From contig CM020618.1 in assembly GCA_009829735.1 (NCBI GenBank), positions 5,082,882 to 5,146,881 on the forward strand: a DNA stretch of 64,000 bases, in the 5' to 3' direction. The notes under the pieces are model-generated. The model saw only the letters and a list, made by a program, of their open reading frames with translations, did no database searches and had not been told where the DNA came from. This document shows positions 19,097 through 28,603 of this stretch, one piece after another (position 1 is the stretch's first letter; each line of letters opens with the position of its first letter). A program made the position numbers and the translations under genes. The DNA is from Pyropia yezoensis. Lineage: Eukaryota; Rhodophyta; Bangiophyceae; Bangiales; Bangiaceae.

Positions 19097-21079
19097 ATGC
19101 CGACGACCCCCCTGGGCGGGGTGCCGCCCCTCCCCCCCCCGCCCCCCCCACGTGGCGTGGCCGGCAGCGCCATTGTCGTTGGGGCCGGCCTTGCCGGCTG
19201 CCTCACCGCCGTGGCGCTCGGCCGCCGCGGCTGGACCGTCACCCTCCTTGAGTACCGCGACGACCCGCGGGGGGATGGCGTCGGTAGTGGCACCGCAACT
19301 GCTGGCGGCGGTGGCCCCGCGGGGCGGTCCATCAACCTGGCGCTGTCGACGCGCGGCCTCACCGCCCTGGCGGCGGTGGCGGGGCTGGGCGAGGCGGACC
19401 TGGGGGGCGTCGTGCCCATGCACGGGCGCGCCCTCCACCCCCGCGACGGCGGTGGGCGGGTGACGCTCCAGCCGTATGGGCAGCCGGGGGAGGCGCTGCG
19501 GAGTGTGGGGCGGGGCACTCTCAACGCGGTGCTGCTCGACGCGGCGGGCCGCACGGGGGGGGTGACCACCGTCTTTGGCGCCAAGGTCGTGGCCGTCGAC
19601 GTCGACGCCCCGTCAGTGACGTATGTGCCGCAGCAGGGGCGTTCAGGAGGGGGGGGAGGGGGGGGGGGAGATGGGGATGGGGAGGGGGAGGGGGAGGCTG
19701 CAGCCGACGCCGCCAACGCCAATGAGCCGGCGGCGGCGGCGCCCGTTACCCTCACCGCGGACCTGGTGGTGGGCGCGGACGGGAGCTTCTCCAAGGTGCG
19801 CTCCGCCCTCGCGCGTCGCCCCTGGTTTGACTACTCCCAGTCCTACGTGCCCGCCGCGTACAAGGAGCTCCACATCCCCGCGGCGGCGGCCGCCGCCGCC
19901 GCTCCCGGCACCTTTCCCCGCGAGTACCTCCACATCTGGCCCCGCGGGCGGTACATGCTCATTGCGCTGCCCAACGCGGACGGCTCGTTTACCGTCACCC
20001 TCTTCCTCGATGCCATTGACAACGCCGGCACCGCCGGCGCCGCCGACAGTGGGGGTGGTGGCGGCGGCGGTGGCGGCGGGCCGTCCTTTGCGTCGCTCGA
20101 CGCGGGCGGCCCCGCGGCGGTCACCGCCTTTTTCCGCTCCGAGTTCCCCGACGCCCTGCCTCTGCTGCCGGGCCTGGTCGCGGACTGGGCGGCCAACCCG
20201 ACCGCCGCCCTCCCCACCGTTCGGTGTGCGCCCTACCACCATCGCTCGTCGGTGGTGCTGGTCGGCGACGCGGCGCACGCGATCGTGCCGTTTTACGGGC
20301 AGGGCTGCAACGCCGCCCTCGAGGGCGTCCGCGTCCTTGCCGAGCTCCTCGACGACGCTGCCGTTGCTGCCACCGGCACCGACGGTGCCAAGGGCGATGC
20401 CAACGGCGGTACCGACGGCGTCGGCGGCGGCGGCAGCTCCTCGGTGAGCGCCCTCTTGGCCACCGTCCTGCCCGCCTACTCGGCGGCGCGGGTGCCCAGC
20501 GGGCACACCATTGCGGACCTGGCACTGGACCACTATGACGAGATGGCGGCCAAGACCGCCTCCCCGGCTTTCCTCGCCCTCCGCCGCGCCCGGCTGGCGG
20601 TGCAGGCGGCGCTGCCGCGGGGCCTCTACACCCCGCTCTACTCCCTCGTCACCTTTTCCAACGTCCCCTACGCCGACGCGGTCGCCCGCGCGGCGCGGGA
20701 TGACGCGCTCGCGGCGGCGGTGGTTGCGGTGGTGGGGGGGGTGGCGGCGGCGGTGGGGGGGGGGGGGGCGCCCGGTTGCTCCGCGCCGCCCGTCGCCGCC
20801 GCGGCGGGGGGGGGGGGGGGGGGGGGGGGGGCGCCTTTGGCGTGCGCTGCGGGGCGCCGCCGGCGCGCGCACCTGAAAGAAGTTCATGGCCCAGACGGGG
20901 TGGGAAAGGGGATGAGGGGAGGGGGTGCGGGAGACCATAGGCGCGCGGAGACGGGGGAGGCTGGGTGTTGCCGTCCCCCGGGCAGTGGCGGTAGAGTGGT
21001 TGTCGACCCGCACCGGGTCGCGGTAAAGGTGGCAGGGCGGGCGCGGCCGCGCTGCCGCCGCGGGCACGCTGGCAAGTGA
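19097..21079 (+). CDS. KMO: Kynurenine 3-monooxygenase-like flavoprotein
   Basis: FAD-dependent hydroxylase expected to convert kynurenine to 3-hydroxykynurenine in the kynurenine pathway of tryptophan breakdown / NAD synthesis, normally on the outer mitochondrial membrane. The start is ATG 19097, after a C-rich leader. A Rossmann FAD motif GAGLAGCLTAVALGRRGW begins near residue 29. GRSINLALSTRGL (about residue 76) is a family hallmark, as are MHGR and the second FAD motif GDAAHAIVPFYGQGCNAALE (about residue 389). LVTFSNVPYADAV followed by a hydrophobic segment fits the C-terminal membrane anchor. The frame encodes 660 residues against about 450-490 for the family, because of Gly/Ala-rich insertions. 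Two very long G runs (about 20755-20770 and 20811-20830) make the last 90 residues unreliable. It is convergent with the P450 gene. Confidence 0.9.
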   Translation: MPTTPLGGVPPLPPPPPPRGVAGSAIVVGAGLAGCLTAVALGRRGWTVTLLEYRDDPRGDGVGSGTATAGGGGPAGRSINLALSTRGLTALAAVAGLGEADLGGVVPMHGRALHPRDGGGRVTLQPYGQPGEALRSVGRGTLNAVLLDAAGRTGGVTTVFGAKVVAVDVDAPSVTYVPQQGRSGGGGGGGGDGDGEGEGEAAADAANANEPAAAAPVTLTADLVVGADGSFSKVRSALARRPWFDYSQSYVPAAYKELHIPAAAAAAAAPGTFPREYLHIWPRGRYMLIALPNADGSFTVTLFLDAIDNAGTAGAADSGGGGGGGGGGPSFASLDAGGPAAVTAFFRSEFPDALPLLPGLVADWAANPTAALPTVRCAPYHHRSSVVLVGDAAHAIVPFYGQGCNAALEGVRVLAELLDDAAVAATGTDGAKGDANGGTDGVGGGGSSSVSALLATVLPAYSAARVPSGHTIADLALDHYDEMAAKTASPAFLALRRARLAVQAALPRGLYTPLYSLVTFSNVPYADAVARAARDDALAAAVVAVVGGVAAAVGGGGAPGCSAPPVAAAAGGGGGGGGAPLACAAGRRRRAHLKEVHGPDGVGKGMRGGGAGDHRRAETGEAGCCRPPGSGGRVVVDPHRVAVKVAGRARPRCRRGHAGK

Positions 21080-21127
21080 CGGTTAGCGAGCAAAGGAAGC
21101 CACACAGCACGTACGACGCGTAGGGGG

Positions 21128-21172
21128 TCCACAGTACTTTACGTACAGTATGTACCTGTACATACATACACT
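21128..21172. terminator. GTAC-rich sequence between convergent genes, possible 3'-end signal
   Basis: acagtactttacgtacagta and tgtacctgtacatacata lie in the 140 bases between the stops of the monooxygenase and the P450. Similar GTACAGTAC/GTACTGTAC motifs occur at 50534-50552, 52560-52577, 55309-55317 and 59388-59397, also outside genes. Because the sequence is self-complementary it could serve transcripts from both strands. No AATAAA is seen. Function inferred from position only. Confidence 0.3.
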
Positions 21173-21219
21173 CGACAGCTCCCCCGACCGTGGCAACCTA
21201 CTCGCGCAATTGCCAACCC

Positions 21220-23952
21220 TCATCCCCTCTGCGGCACCGTCCTTGGTGGCTCACAGCCGGCTCGTTGTTGCTCATCTGCGCCCCTCCCCGCCGGGAGGGC
21301 CGTGGCAGCGGCGGCGGCGGCCGCCCCAACGGCCGCCGCGAGGGGCACTGACAACCCCCCCCCCCCAGCGGCGGCGACCGCCGCCGCCGTCGCAGCTGCA
21401 GAGGCGGCGGCATCAGCCGATGGCGGGTCTGGGCTCGCGCGCCCCCCCGCCCCTTCAGTGGCGGCGGCGGTGGGGGGCGCGCCCCCGCCCCCCTTGCGCA
21501 CAATCGTCCACGAAAAGGGGGCGGACGGCACGACGCGGCCGGCGGCAGCGGCGGCGGCGCGGCGCCCCCCCCCCCACCCCCAGCATGGGGCGCCGTCGAG
21601 GACGACAAAGTCGTGGTCCCGCACCAGCCGCAGCGCAAACAGCTTGAGCGTCGCCACCGCCAGCCCCGGCGCGGGGCACTGGCGGCGGCCGCTACCAAAC
21701 GCAACGTAGTGCCGCGTGCCGCTGGGGCAGCCAGCGCCCGTGGCGTACCGCTCTGGGCGGAACGCGTGCGGGTCGGGGAAGGCGGTCGCGTCGCGGTGGA
21801 TGGCCGCGTGGTCGAGGACCACCGCCCACCCGGCCGGCAGGGTGTGCGCGCCCGCGCGGAAGCCCGACCGGATGGCGCGGAACCGCCAGGCGGGCGTCGG
21901 GTTGAGCCGCAGCACCTCCCGCACGACGCCGTCGAGATAGGGTAGTCCGCCGCCGACCAGGCTCAGCACGTCCACTCGGCCGCCGCCAGTGGGGGGAGTA
22001 GCTCCCCATGGCGGTGGAGGAGGGGGGGGGGGGAACCCACCGCCTCTGCTGCCACCGCTGGGAACGGTCCGCGACGGAGACGGCGACGGCGACGGGGAGG
22101 GAGGCGATAGCGTCGACCGTGGTGGCGGCGTGGGTAGCGGCGAGGCCGCCGCCGCCACGTCGGCCTGGTTGGCGCTCTCCCCGTGGGCGGCGCCCAACGC
22201 GGCGGCTTCGGGGAGGGAAAGGGGCGTCGGAGATGCGCTCGCCGCGGCAGCCGCCTCGGCAGCCGTTGCCACCACAGCGTCAACGGCAGCGGCGGTGGTG
22301 GCGGGTCGCGACGCGGCCGCCTCGGCGACAATGCGGTCGCAGACAGCCGGGCGGGCGGCGAGCTCCCGCACCAGCAGAGACAGGGACGACGACAGCAGCA
22401 GCACCCCCGTTGCGAGCACGTGCAGCAGCGTGTCGGCAATCACCGCTGCCGGCCGGTCGGTGGCGTTGGAAAGGAGGGCGTCGAGGAGGCACGGTACGCC
22501 CATGTTGCCATCGAAAAACGCGCCGACCGCCAGTCGCCGCCGGCGCAGCACGCCGCCCATGAGGGCGAGGAGTTCGCCGCGCGCGGCTGCCGCGCGCTCC
22601 CCCGCGGTGAGGCCGAAAAAGGGGAGGGGCGAGACGGCTGCAAAGCCCCCAAAGAAGACGTCGAGGAGGTCCACCATGCGCGCCCGCTCGCCGGCGGGCA
22701 GCGCGTCGCTGTCGCCAAACACCACCCCCATCATCAAGTCACTGGCCAGGCGGCGGGCGTCGGGGAGAAAGGGCAGGGGCGTCAGCGCCGGCGGGGGGGC
22801 AAGGGGGATGGGGGGGTCCGCCACCGCCGCTGTTCCCGCTGCCGATACTGCTGCCGCTGTCGCTGCCGCTGTCGCTGCCGCCACAGCCCCCCCCCTCCCT
22901 ACCCGCGCGTCCCCCGCAGCTGCGGTGACGGTGGCGCTGAGCGCCAGTGGCGACAAGACCGCCCCACCCCCCCCACGTCGGGCCACCGACGCGGGCGAAT
23001 CGGCCGGCAGCGACCGGGCCGGCGATAGTCGCGACGGCGAGCCTTCGTCCCGCCGGGGCCGCTCGCTGGGCCACCAACCACCAGGCCCACCGCCAGGTTG
23101 CCTGGTAGACGGCACTGGCGACGGCGGCGGTATGCCGCGGCCGCTGCGGCCACCGTCACGACCACTACCACCACCACCACCACCACCACCGCCGCCGCCA
23201 CCGCCACCACTGCCACTGCTGCCGCCATTGTCCCCGCCGCTGCCATTGTCGCCGCTGCCTCCGCTGCTGCCCCAGCTGACGCTGCCGCCGCCCGCCCCGC
23301 GGCTGCCCCCAGCAGCAGCACGGCGACGCATTGGCAGCGCGTCGTCCAAGCTGCATGACCGGCGGAGCGGGTGCACGGAGGACCCCCTCTCCCCCCCCCC
23401 CCCCCGCGGCGGCCGCGGTCGCCTCGGCCGCCCCGCACAGCGGTGCACCCACCGGCGGAGGGCCCGCTCCACCCGCACCTCCATCAGCGGCAGCTGTCGG
23501 ACGGTGGTGTCGGCGTGGAACCCCCCCCCCAGGGCAGCCACCAGCGCCGCGTACGCCGGGTCTGACTCGGGGGTGGCCAGCAGTGCCGAGTCGCCCAGCA
23601 GCGCCGCCCAGCCCGGCGGGTAGCGCGTGCGCAGCGCGTCGGCCGCGTCGGCGGCCAGGTACACCTCGTGGGCGGCCACGCCGCCGCCAAGGACGACGGT
23701 CGGGACGGACAGTAGGTGGGTGCGGTAGGTGGGGCCATACGCCCGGACGCGGGCGGCGTGAAAGGCGGGGAGGCGGGCGGCCCAGACGGGGGTTTCCCCG
23801 AGAAGGGGGGGCCCAAACCTCCCGGGCGGCACCCGGGGGGGGACCCGCGTGTGGGACCACCAGGCGGCCGCGGCAGCGACGGCGGCGGCCGCCAGCAGCG
23901 GGAGCAGCAGGTCGGTGGCGGTGGGCAGCCGCCACAGCTCCGCCCATGTCAT
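21220..23952 (-). CDS. Cytochrome P450 with long low-complexity insertions
   Basis: Haem-thiolate monooxygenase fold, probably ER-anchored. The start is ATG 23952-23950 (MTWAELWRL), followed by a hydrophobic anchor (LLLPLLAAAAVAAAAAW) and a proline-rich hinge (PPRVPPGRFGPPLLGET). The K-helix ExxR is in VVREVLRL, the PERF-type motif is FRPERY, and the haem loop is FGSGRRQCPAPGLA with the ligand Cys. The second residue after Cys is Ala where Gly is usual. The expected I-helix AGxDT motif is absent: the region reads LHVLATGVLLLSSSLSLL. Two large disordered insertions, one Gly/Ser/Arg-rich and one before the K-helix, raise the length to 910 residues against about 500. Low-complexity residues also follow the natural end (FSWTIVRKG). 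The architecture resembles the CYP85/CYP26/CYP120 group, but I cannot assign a subfamily or substrate. Confidence 0.85.
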   Translation of the reverse strand: MTWAELWRLPTATDLLLPLLAAAAVAAAAAWWSHTRVPPRVPPGRFGPPLLGETPVWAARLPAFHAARVRAYGPTYRTHLLSVPTVVLGGGVAAHEVYLAADAADALRTRYPPGWAALLGDSALLATPESDPAYAALVAALGGGFHADTTVRQLPLMEVRVERALRRWVHRCAGRPRRPRPPRGGGGERGSSVHPLRRSCSLDDALPMRRRAAAGGSRGAGGGSVSWGSSGGSGDNGSGGDNGGSSGSGGGGGGGGGGGGGGSGRDGGRSGRGIPPPSPVPSTRQPGGGPGGWWPSERPRRDEGSPSRLSPARSLPADSPASVARRGGGGAVLSPLALSATVTAAAGDARVGRGGAVAAATAAATAAAVSAAGTAAVADPPIPLAPPPALTPLPFLPDARRLASDLMMGVVFGDSDALPAGERARMVDLLDVFFGGFAAVSPLPFFGLTAGERAAAARGELLALMGGVLRRRRLAVGAFFDGNMGVPCLLDALLSNATDRPAAVIADTLLHVLATGVLLLSSSLSLLVRELAARPAVCDRIVAEAAASRPATTAAAVDAVVATAAEAAAAASASPTPLSLPEAAALGAAHGESANQADVAAAASPLPTPPPRSTLSPPSPSPSPSPSRTVPSGGSRGGGFPPPPPPPPWGATPPTGGGRVDVLSLVGGGLPYLDGVVREVLRLNPTPAWRFRAIRSGFRAGAHTLPAGWAVVLDHAAIHRDATAFPDPHAFRPERYATGAGCPSGTRHYVAFGSGRRQCPAPGLAVATLKLFALRLVRDHDFVVLDGAPCWGWGGGRRAAAAAAGRVVPSAPFSWTIVRKGGGGAPPTAAATEGAGGRASPDPPSADAAASAAATAAAVAAAGGGGLSVPLAAAVGAAAAAAATALPAGRGADEQQRAGCEPPRTVPQRG

Positions 23953-25095
23953 CCTTGCGTGTAGCGGGAGGGGGGGCGCCAAACGCGCCGCCGGCCCTGT
24001 GTGGCCAACGAGGTACGGGGTGGGGGGGCGGGAGGGGCGGAAACCACAGGGCTAGGAGGAACGGGGATGGGCGGATGAGGAAGAGACGGGCGGGTGGAGA
24101 ATGCACGGGCGGGACAGGCGGGGTGGGGCGGGGAGTGTGTAGTGCATTGGTTCGGGCGAGCAGGGGCGGGCGCGGAGGATCACCGCCGTCAGCATAGTAC
24201 CCGCCGTCTGGCCGCTGAGCGGCAGGGGAGTGTCCCTGCCGGGAAGAGCAGCGGCCCCCACTCGGCCACTCCCCCTCCCGACCCCCCTTTCCCCCCCTCG
24301 TCCAGGTGCGGCTGGCCGCCGCCCCCCCACCCGCCTGTCCCCGCCTCGAGCGGCCCCCTGCGTCGGGGCGGCGAACCACCGCCCCGCCCCTCCCACCCAC
24401 CCCCTTTCCCCCGACCCCACAGACTGCAATTGTATCAGAGACGCTGCAGTCCCCGCCCCCACCCCCTCAACAAAAACAGGGAGCCACCGTGAGTCTGGGC
24501 GGGGCGGGCACGTCACGCGGCGTCGAGCGCGGTGCCAACAGCAGACACGGGCAAGCGAGACACATGAAGGGGATCTGTGTTGGGAAGCTGGCGTGAATAC
24601 CCAATGTCAATGGTCCAATCCATTCCTATCCGCTTAATTTGTCAATGCACATGCAGGTAACCTCTTTTACTCGCTGCCCCCCCCCCAGCCCTTCCCCCCC
24701 CCTTTACGCTGCCTGCCGCCTCGCGCCTGGCTGTCGCCCGCACTGTTGCCGTGGGTTGGCCCGGTCGTGGCTGTGGCTGCTGGCGGGGGAGGGTGCTGGC
24801 GCGCCCTTGGCCCGCCTCACACCCCGCGACGAGGCGCGGCCGGGCCAACTTTGGCCCGTGCGTGCACGCCGGCGGCCCTTGGACACCCGCTGTGAGGGGG
24901 GAGAGCGGGGGGGGGGGGTGGGGGCGTGCGGGGTGCGGCCTTATTTGCCCGCGGCGCTGGCGGCGCGGGCTTCCGGGTTGGCCCGGCACGTCCGCCCCTT
25001 CTCCCGCGGCGACTCGCCCGCCGCGTGAGCAGGGGCTCTCCCCGGGCGCGTGCCTGTGGTTACGACGCATTTTCTCGCCGGGGTCTTCCCCGGCG
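23953..25095. other. Intergenic region between the P450 and the Gag-like fragment
   Basis: No gene I can support. The first part should contain the minus-strand P450 promoter. From about 24670 the plus strand has a C-rich stretch resembling leaders elsewhere in the window. Open frames here are shadows of GC-rich sequence with Arg/Pro-dominated translations. Confidence 0.35.
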
Positions 25096-25794
25096 ATGAG
25101 CTCCGATGACGGTGACGCGGCAACCGCGTCTACCGAGGCGCAGGTCATTGCTGACCTCCAGGCGAAGCTGCAGACCGCGGAGGCTGCCGTGGTGGCCCTC
25201 CAGGCCGCGGCTACTGCAGACGCCCAGAAGATCCCGCCGCCCGCGCCGGCCCCGACTCCCGTTCTCGCCGGGCAACCTGGAAGCAGCGGAGCGGCCGGCG
25301 GCGGTGTCGCCGCCGCCGCTGGCGGCAGCACGGGCGGCGGGCAGGCCGCCAAAGGCCGCCCCCACGGCGGCGGCGGCAACGACGGGTCGGGACCGTCGAG
25401 CTCCTCCTCCGGTGCTGGTCGCGGCGGGGGTGGACGCCCCTCGCCGCCCTCGTCCTCGTCCTCGGACGAGCCAGAACTCCTCCATGCCGCCTTTGACGAT
25501 ATCGACGCTATCAAGATCGGGCGACCCGGCGCCTACCTCAAGGTCTTTGAGCTTGCTCGGCGCGTCGCCCGCCCGGGAGGACTCCCCATTCCCTTTGAGC
25601 CCAGCGAGGTCGAATTCCGGGCTACCTTTGCGGACAATGTGCGAGACCGCATGGAGGCCACTTCCCTTTATCAAGTCTGTCATTGGCTCCAAGAAGCCAT
25701 CAACGAGGCTACCGACGCCTACCACCACCCACAGGACCACGCAATGTTCTCCAACGAGCTTCAGAACGCTGATAAAGTAACGAATGATTTTTGA
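25096..25794 (+). pseudogene. Gag-like N-terminal fragment, probable 5' part of a DIRS-type retroelement
   Basis: ATG 25096 opens a frame of 232 residues: an acidic start, a predicted coiled coil (AQVIADLQAKLQTAEAAVVA), a Gly/Ser linker and a globular part (AFDDIDAIKIGRPGAYLKVF to FSNELQNADKV). The frame stops abruptly at TGA 25792-25794. A fragment at about 39583-40014 looks like the missing C-terminal part of such a protein and is directly followed by DIRS RT. I infer that the two were once one gene, interrupted by later insertions. No database comparison was possible. Confidence 0.45.
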
Positions 25795-26109
25795 GGGCTC
25801 TGGAGATAGCTACCCGATTGTCCTGGAGCTATTCGGCCATCTCGAGATATCGGGTTGGATAATTGCTAGTCATCGCGAGGCCACATCGCTCTCCTCACTT
25901 GTCAAGCAGATCCGAGCTCATTACGAAGACGCCGGCAGTCGTGCCGTTCGTCTCTACAGAAAATGTGCTGCTGTCAGCTAGCTCAATGAAGCTGTTTCAA
26001 GTGAGGGTCCTGCGCGGACGAGCAGTTCGCAGCCCGTCGACACAGCGCGGAGCACGTGAGAGTGCCTGTGTGAAGTGCTGCCGGGCGCGTGGCGTGCTAC
26101 TCCGCGCCC

Positions 26110-26780
26110 GCGCGTTCTCTCGCCGGCGCTCAACCCTGCTGCTACCTGAGGTCGCCTGCCTCGCTCCTCACCGGTGGCCGCTCCTGGTGCTTTTCGGGGT
26201 CTGCCCTTGCGCAGCAGGCCATTGCAGCAGGATTTTGGTCGCCCGTCCGCGCTCGCCGCTATCTGCTGTGGCCCGCCTCCCTCTCCTCCGGTAGCCGCTG
26301 CTGTTACCATTGTGGCCCCATCCACCTAGGTGGCGCTCCGGCGCTCGCCGGCGCACGCCGCTGCTGGCACCTGTCACAGCCCTCCTCGCTTCGTGCCGTC
26401 GCTGCTGGTGCTACATGTCGTGGCTCTCCCCGTTCCACGACGTTGGCCGCCGGTGATACCTGTCAAGGCCCTCCTCGCTCCTTGCCGATGCGTGCTGGTG
26501 CTACCTGTCGTGACCCTCCCCGCTCCACGACGTTGGCTGCTGGAGGTACCAATCGTGGCCCACCCCAACACCCGCTCTTGGTCAACACGGCGCCGCGGAG
26601 CTCGGGCGTTTCTGGTGCTCGCCTCTGGTGCTACGTGAGGCCCAACGTGCCTGGTGGCAGCTGGCCACTGCCGTGCTACAGCAGGAAAGTGTTTACTCGC
26701 CGCTGCCTTGTGCTGCTTGTGGTACGCCGCCTCGCTGAGGTGCCTGTTGTGGCCCGGCTCGCTGCCTCCAACTGGTCAGA
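26110..26780 (+). repeat. Degenerate minisatellite of about 45 bases
   Basis: The motif CTGCTGGTGCTACCTGTCGT with a CTCCCCGCTCCACGACG-type second half recurs with a basic period of about 45 bases and a clearer 90-base higher-order period (for example ctggtgctac at 26405 and 26495). The reading frame across it gives 15-residue repeats (AAGDTCQGPPRS, RAGATCRDPPRS), but nothing suggests a real protein. Such arrays are common near the ends of CACTA-like transposons, which would fit the transposase that follows. Confidence 0.6.
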
Positions 26781-26893
26781 GCGGTGCCACGGCGGCCGAG
26801 TCGCTGGACACAGTTGACTGCCGGGTGGTTTGGCCTGCCGTGCCTCGCCTGGTCTTCCCAGTGCCATCCGGCGGCCGTCGAACTGTCGTCAGA

Positions 26894-28300
26894 ATGCGGC
26901 GCAGTAGGCGTGAGACACGGCGCCAACAACCTGTTGGTCGTGACGGCAGTATGCCTGGAGCTCCCGCATACGACGGTGACGACGGCGTGTGCGAAGCGGC
27001 GGTGTCGGAGCGGTCAGGGCGGCGGTCAGGGCTGCCAGTTGTGGTCCCCACCTCAAGGGAGAAAAATGACGAAGGGGGCGTGCTCAGCGATGTGGACACC
27101 TCTTCACCAGTGGGCTCCGTTGCTTCCCTCGCTTCAGATGACGAGGCTGACGAGCTCGCTTCGAGCAATGATGAGGGGGACACGCTTTCAAGCGAGGACC
27201 TCTCCGATGACGACAACTGGCGGTACATCTTACCAGAAGATGACCTCACTGCATCAAGTGATGACGACGGCGGCGTGGTTCCGCCATCAGGCACCGGTGG
27301 AGATGCCAGCGGCGCGGACTGCCGTCTGTTGCCGGCCCTTCCTGGTTGTACATCTATCTTCCAATCCGCCGAGGAGCTGTACGGCTACCTTCTGTTGCGG
27401 GGAGTACGGCAACTGAGCAAGGACCAGTACCAGATCGTCCGAGCAGGGGGACCTAAACGACGAGATGAACGGGTCTCTCATTGCGCGCCATTGGATGGCC
27501 TCTGTGCTCCCACCCCTCTCTTGGACGGCAGAGTCGTCGAGCGACGTCTTTCATGACGTAAGAGAGCTGCAGGTGCGCGCCGCAGGGGACGCATTCGGTT
27601 CCGGGAATTTGCTGCCGCCGCTACTCCCGATAAGCTCCACATCATGGCGTCCCAAGAATGGTGTGCGTGGTGGAGTACCGTTCTCAACTGTCTCTTTTGC
27701 AATCAACTCAGACGACTTCGAGGCACGACGGGGAAAGAAAGAGTCGCTGGGCGGGGTGTGCATGAGCTATGTATCAATGCTGTACAAAGATCGCTGCAGC
27801 TGCAACGCATGCCGCACTAGAGCGGCGACTCCACCGTCTGTCGATTCAGACGAGGTTCTTCGTGTTATCACCGCTGACTTGCGGGAGGGTTCCACAACCG
27901 GGTGGCTCTGCCGCCGCAATGACGAGACTGCCGTGCGGGTCTTCGCCGATGTCGCCTTCTTCGTAGGTGACTACCTGCAAGTGTGCAAGACGAGCAGGAT
28001 GATGGGGTACGGAGCCAAGTCTCCGTGCCCCCTTTGCATCTATCGCATCCCAGGAGTTCCTGGAAGTCGCTACGGACTGGGGGGGAGTAGCGCCGATGCA
28101 GACATGGCGCGCACCTCCGGGCGCACCCGCAGCACTTGCAGAGCGGTTGAGGAAGCAGAAATCGATCCTGCGTGAGGCAGCTCGTGGACACGACGTAGAG
28201 CTGCCGCACCCTCCGTGTTGGAGAGGCGTCGCCGGCGCCTGCATGGGCGGCTGCAGGCAGGCCTGCCCCCCGGGCGGCAGTATTGTCGCATTAGCCGCCG
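26894..28300 (+). pseudogene. Transposase N-terminal half resembling Plavaka/CACTA-type DNA transposons
   Basis: The frame opens at ATG 26894 (MRRSRRETRRQQ) with an acidic, Ser/Asp-rich region (LASDDEADELASSNDEGD), then SIFQSAEELYGYLLLRGVRQ. Coding quality switches to another phase near 27465 (MNGSLIARHWMASVLPPL) and continues to about 28080. It includes DVAFFVGDYLQVCKTSRMMG and KSPCPLCIYR, like the G-D-x-P-...-C-P-x-C segment of Plavaka-type transposases. A third phase takes over near 28096 (ERLRKQKSILREAARGHDVE). Two frameshifts or unrecognised introns therefore break it. No complete catalytic core can be traced. The probable remainder of the transposase is at 34781-36220. Confidence 0.5.
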
Positions 28301-28603
28301 CGGCCTCCGGCGCGCGGTGCATTCGCGGCGGCGTGGAGCTTCCAAGACGCTACAGCTCGGCATGGCGGGGGAATGACAACGACGAGAGCCGCCCGGGGAC
28401 AATCGTCCACTGGGGGGGGATGCGTGCAAGTGACTTTGGTGGTGTTTCAACGGGCTCCCTCGGCTATTTGGTAGTGCTGGCGATCGCAGCAGCGGCGGTC
28501 GCGGCGGTGGCGACGGACAAAGGGCGTGGTGGCGCTGGTCGCCCTCCCCACAGGTTGCCTGACAGTCCGGTGTGTGAAGACCGGATGTCCAAGCTCTGTG
28601 CAC

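Noticed and set aside
24052-25514. Several open frames on both strands (up to 347 codons)
   Set aside because: Apart from the part starting at 25096, translations are low-complexity and change character with the C-rich leader, so they are not treated as genes.
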